From NCBI RefSeq assembly GCF_965363235.1, contig NC_134839.1, positions 100,211,743 to 100,275,742 on the forward strand: a stretch of 64,000 bases of DNA, written 5' to 3'. Positions 27,101 to 33,100 of the stretch are shown here, piece after piece. Source of the stretch: Mytilus galloprovincialis (Eukaryota; Mollusca; Bivalvia; Mytilida; Mytilidae). A program made the position numbers and the translations under genes. The notes beneath the pieces were generated by a model. The model worked only from the letters and a program-made list of their open reading frames with translations. It searched no databases and was not told the DNA's origin. Each line of letters starts with the position of its first letter. Position 1 is the first letter of the stretch.

Positions 27101-30100
27101 ATAGACCAGGTAAGATTACCCCACAGCTCAGAATCTGTCAGTGGTTGGTTTCAGAGACAGAGGATATGTTATGATAGACCAGGTAAGATTACCCCACAGC
27201 TCAGAATCTGTTTGTGGTTGGTATCAGAGACAGAGGATATGTTATGATAGACCAGGTAAGATTACCCTACAGATCAGAATCTGTCAGTGGTTGGTATCAG
27301 AGACAAAGGATATGTTATGATAGACCAGGTTAGATTACCCACAGATCAGAATCTGTCAGTGGTTGGTTTCAGAGACGGAGGATATGTTATGATAGACCAG
27401 GTAAGATTACCCTACAGCTCAGAATCTGTCAGTGGTTGGTATCAGAGACAGAGGATATGTTTTGATATCCCAGGTAAGATTACCCCACAGCCCAGAATCT
27501 TTTAGAGGTTGGCATCAGAGACAGAGGATATGTTATGATAGACCAGGTAAGATTACCCTACAGCTCAGAATGTGTCAGTGGTTGGGATCAGAGACAGAGG
27601 ATATGTTATGATAGAGCAGGTAAGATTACCCTACAGCTCAGAATGTGTCAGTGTTTGGGATCAGAGACAGAGGATATGTTATGATAGACAAGGTAAGATT
27701 ATCCCACAGCTCAGAATGTGTCAGTGGTTGGTATCAGAAACAGAGGATATGTTATGATAGACCAGGTAAGATTACCCCACAGCTCAGAATCTGTCAGTGG
27801 TTGGTATCAGAGACAGAGGATATGTTATGATAGACCAGGTAAGATTACCCCACAGCTCAGAATCTGTCAGTGGTTGGTATCAGACAGAGGATATGTTATG
27901 ATAGACCAGGTAAGATTACCCCACAGCACAGAATCTGTCAGTGGTTGGTATCAGAGACAGAGGATATGTTATGATAGACCAGGTATCAGAGACAGAGGAT
28001 ATGTTATGATAGACCAAGTAAGATTACCCCACAGCTCAGAATCTGTCAGTGGTTGATATCAGAGACAAAGGATATGTTATGATAGGCCAGGTAAGATTAC
28101 CCTACAGCTCAGAATCTGTCAGTGGTTGGGATTAGAGACAGAGGATATGTTATGATAGACCAGGTAAGATTACCCCACAGCTCAGAATCTGTCAGTGGTT
28201 GGGATCAGAGACAGAGGATATGTTATGATAGACCAGGTAAGATTACCCTACAGCTCAGAATCTGTCAGTGGTTGGGATCAGAGACAGAGGATATGTTATG
28301 ATAGACCAGGTAAGATTACCCTACAGCTCAGAATCTGTCAGTGGTTGGTATCAGAGACAGAGGATATGTTATGATATCCCAGGTAAAATTACCCCACAGC
28401 ACAGAATATGTCAATGGTTGGTATCAGAGACAGAGGATATGTTATGATAGACCAGGTAAGATTACCCTACAGCTCAGAATCTGTTTGTGGTTGGTATCAG
28501 AGACAGAGGATATGTTATGATAGACCAGGTAAGATTACCCCACAGCTCAGAATCTGTCAGTGGTTGGTTTCAGAGACAGAGGATATGTTATTATAGACCA
28601 GGTAAGATTACCCTACAGCTCAGAACCTGTCAGTAGTTTGGATCAGAGACAGAGGATATGTTATGATAGACCAGGTAATATTACCCCACAGCTTAGAATC
28701 TGTCAGTGGTTGGTTTCAGAGACAGAGGATATGTTATGATAGACCAGGTTAGATTACCCCACAGTTCAGAACCTGTCAGTGGTTTGGATCAGAGACAGAG
28801 GATATGTTATGATAGACCAGGTTAGATTACCCCACAGTTCAGAACCTGTCAGTGGTTTGGATCAGAGACAGAGGATATGTTATGATAGACCAGGTAAGAT
28901 TACCCTACAGCACAGAATCTATCAGTGGTTGGTGTCAGAGACAAAGTATATGTTATGATAGACCAGGTAAGATTACCCCACAGCTCAGAATCTGTTTGTG
29001 GTTGGTATCAGAGACAGAGGATATGTTATGATAGACCAGGTAAGATTACCCTACAGCTCAGAATCTGTTTGTGGTTGGTATCAGAGACAGAGGATATGTT
29101 ATGATAGACCAGGTAAGATTACCCCACAGCTCAGAATCTGTTTGTGGTTGGTATCAGAGACAGAGGATATGTTATGATAGACCAGGTAAGATAACCCTAC
29201 AGATCAGAATCTGTCAGTGGTTGGGATCAGAGACGGAGGATATGTTATGATATCCCAGGTAAAATTACCCCACAGCACAGAATATGTCAATGGTTGGTAT
29301 CAGAGACAGAGGATATGTTATGATAGACCAGGTAAGATTACCCTACAGCTCAGAATCTGTTTGTGGTTGGTATCAGAGACAGAGGATATGTTATGATAGA
29401 CCAGGTAAGATTACCCCACAGCTCAGAATCTGTCAGTGGTTGGTTTCAGAGACAGAGGATATGTTATTATAGACCAGGTAAGATTACCCTACAGCTCAGA
29501 ACCTGTCAGTAGTTTGGATCAGAGACAGAGGATATGTTATGATAGACCAGGTAATATTACCCCACAGCTCAGAATCTGTCAGTGGTTGGTTTCAGAGACA
29601 GAGGATATGTTATGATAGACCAGGTTAGATTACCCCACAGTTCAGAACCTGTCAGTGGTTTGGATCAGAGACAGAGGATATGTTATGATAGACCAGGTAA
29701 GATTACCCTACAGCACAGAATCTGTCAGTGGTTGGTGTCAGAGACAAAGTATATGTTATGATAGACCAGGTAAGATTACCCCACAGCTCAGAATCTGTTT
29801 GTGGTTGGTATCAGAGACAGAGGATATGTTATGATAGACCAGGTAAGATTACCCTACAGCTCAGAATCTGTTTGTGGTTGGTATCAGAGACAGAGGATAT
29901 GTTATGATAGACCAGGTAAGATTACCCCACAGCTCAGAATCTGTTTGTGGTTGGTATCAGAGACAGAGGATATGTTATGATAGACCAGGTAAGATTACCC
30001 TACAGCTCAGAATGTGTCAGTGTTTGGGATCAGAGACAGAGGATATGTTATGATAGACCAGGTAAGATTATCCCACAGCTCAGAATGTGTCAGTGGTTGG

Positions 30101-33100
30101 TATCAGAGACAGAGGATATGTTATGATAGACCAGGTATGATTACCCCACAGCTCAGAATCTGTCAGTGGTTGGTATCAGACAGAGGATATGTTATGATAG
30201 ACCAGGTAAGATTACCCTACAGCTCAGAATCTGTTTGTGGTTGGTATCAGAGACAGAGGATATGTTATGATAGACCAGGTAAGAATACCCCACAGCACAG
30301 AATCTGTTTGTGGTTGGTATCAGAGACAGAGGATATGTTATGATAGACCAGGTAAGATTACCCTACAGATCAGAATCTGTCAGTGGTTGGTATCAGAGAC
30401 AGAGGATATGTTATGATAGACCAGGTAAGATTACCCCACAGATCAGAATCTGTCAGTGGTTGGTTTCAGAGACGGAGGATATGTTATGATAGACCAGGTA
30501 AGATTACCCACAGCTCAGAATCTGTCAGTTGTTGGGATCAGAGACAGAGGATATGTTATGATAGACCAGGTAAGATTACCCCACAGCTCAGAATCTGTCA
30601 GTGGTTGGTATTAGAGACAGAGGATATGTTATGATAGACCAGGTAAGATAACCCTACAGCTCAGAATCTGTCAGTGGTTGGGATCAGAGACAGAGGATAT
30701 GTTATGATAGGCCAGGTAAGATTACCCCACAGCTCAGAACCTGTCAGTGGTTGGTATCAGAGACAGAGAATATGTTATGATAGACCAGGTAAGATTACCC
30801 CACAGCTCAGAATCTGTCAGTGGTTGGTATTAGAGACAGAGGATATGTTATGATAGACCAGGTAAGATAACCCTACAGCTCAGAATCTGTCAGTGGTTGG
30901 GATCAGAGACAGAGGATATGTTATGATAGGCCAGGTAAGATTACCCCACAGCTCAGAATCTGTCAGTGGTTGGTATCAGAGACAGAGGATATGTTATGAT
31001 AGACCAGGTAAGATAACCCTACAGCTCAGAATCTGTCAGTGGTTGGGATCAGAGACAGAGGATATGTTATGATAGACCAGGTAAGATTACCCCACAGCTC
31101 AGAATCTGTCAGTGGTTGGGATCAGAGACAGAGGATATGTTATGATAGACCAGGTAAGATAACCCTACAGCTCAGAATCTGTCAGTGGTTGGTATCAGAG
31201 ACAGAGGATATGTTATGATAGACCAGGTAAGATAACCCTACAGCTCAGAATCTGTCATTGGTTGGGATCAGACACAGAGGATATGTTATGATAGACCAGG
31301 TAAAATTACCCCACAGCTCAGAATCTGTTTGTGGTTGGTATCAGAGACAGAGGATATGTTTTGATAGACCAGGTAAGATTACCCCACAGCTCAGAATCTG
31401 TCAGTTATTGGTATCAGAGACAGAGGATATGTTATGAAAGACCAGGAAAGATTACCCTACATAGTGTTTCCTGCAGCTTTTAAAAAGGGCAGGGTAATTG
31501 TTAGCTCAGAGGGCACATTAAGCGCGATGGACAACAATTTTAGGGCACTTACTTAACATAAACAGGCAATTTCTATAAAATGGATTCATTTAAAACATAC
31601 TAGTTTAATACTATAAAAAGGACATATACATCTGTAATCAATCATTAAAACAAATTGTTAAACAAGAAAAAGTGTGTAAAACATATATATATGAAATATT
31701 TAAAACAATAAACACAATTAAAAACAAAATCAGTTCTTTAAAAACAAGAAAGCACTATGTCATATACATGTATATAAAAATATTGCTTTGGTCATATCAA
31801 TTGTCATTGACAAATCCTCCTTTTTTTCCTTAAAAACAGGTTGACACATTCCCTGATATCCAGGGTCATTTTTAGTAACTAAAATTTATTAAATTACAAA
31901 AAAAAATAACTTTACAAATTAACCCCTTCCCCTCTACACCCTTTTCCAAATTAAATTAATATAGATACAACAAGTTTTACTACTTTCATGGCACTACCAT
32001 ATCAGCTGTTTATTTTAAATGTCTATAAATAGCCAGACATAGTTGTCTGTTACTTAGGTGTTTTCCCCAAGTATTTTTCCCGCCTAAAATGATCATGTGA
32101 CATGTTTGTAAACAAAAGAAAACATTTGATCAAGGAATCCATTTATTTTCTGGATTATTCTGCTTTTAATAATTTAGTTTGGATTTTTATTCATTTCATT
32201 TAAGGTACAGTCAAGCATTTGTATTTAAAAAATAGTTTGCAAAGAATTTTTACTTTTCAATTTGACAAATGTCTCATGTCAGATCGCCGTTCATTGGCTT
32301 GTTCAACCATGCAAACAATGTAAATTATGTAAATTAGAAATCTATCAGCTGTAAAAAAAAATTATCTAAGCATCACATCGATGTTTTTTCATTAATCTTC
32401 TAGGCAAAACGATGTTTCTGGGACTTGGGGGATACAATCAGGACCCGTGATTAGTATCTGTATTCACTATTCAATCTATTGCAGTTTGCTAATCAGCTGA
32501 TTACGAAATCGATTACAAAATGGCGACCTAGTGAACTTTTGTTTTGAAGGGAAATAACTCGAGCGGTATTCATAAAATATGTCTTTCAGTACCAGTTGTT
32601 AATTACGACGATAAAGGCATGGCGTCAGGAATTTCGACAAAATTAGGGCAGGGCGCAAATTTTTTTTTCCCAAAAAGGGCAGGGCTTCGAGAAATCGCGG
32701 CAGGGCGCCATTACACGCCAAAACCACCTGTAGAAAACACTACCTACAGCTCAGAATCTGTCAGTGGTTGGGATCAGAGACAGAGGATATGTTATGATAG
32801 ACCAGGTAAGATTACCCTACAGCTCAGAACCTGTCAGTGGTTGGTATCAGAGACAGAGGATATGTTATGATTGACCAGGTAAGATTACCCCACAGCTCAG
32901 AATCTGTCAGTGGTTGGTATCAGAGACAGAGGATATGTTATGATAGACCAGGTAAAATTACCCCACAGCTCAGAATCTGTCAGTGATTGGGATCCGAGAC
33001 AGAGGATATGGGACAATATTTCTAATGCGCCTTGAAATGAGGATATGTTATGAAAGACCAGGTACAATAGCATTTTCTCATTACAGTTGTTATTTAAAGC

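Noticed and set aside
24325..30634. Many 60-130 residue open frames with [23 protein letters not shown] and [11 protein letters not shown] motifs
   Set aside because: They are the 73-bp satellite read in its three frames. Only 24310-24417 is genuine coding sequence, belonging to GLB1 exon 13.
24347..31461. CRISPR-like regular repeat array
   Set aside because: Units are contiguous without unique spacers, derive from an exon, and lie in a eukaryotic intron.
32544..32870. 108-codon frame crossing the right end of the hAT-like element
   Set aside because: It runs from the element into the satellite, so it is not a transposase and not a conserved protein.
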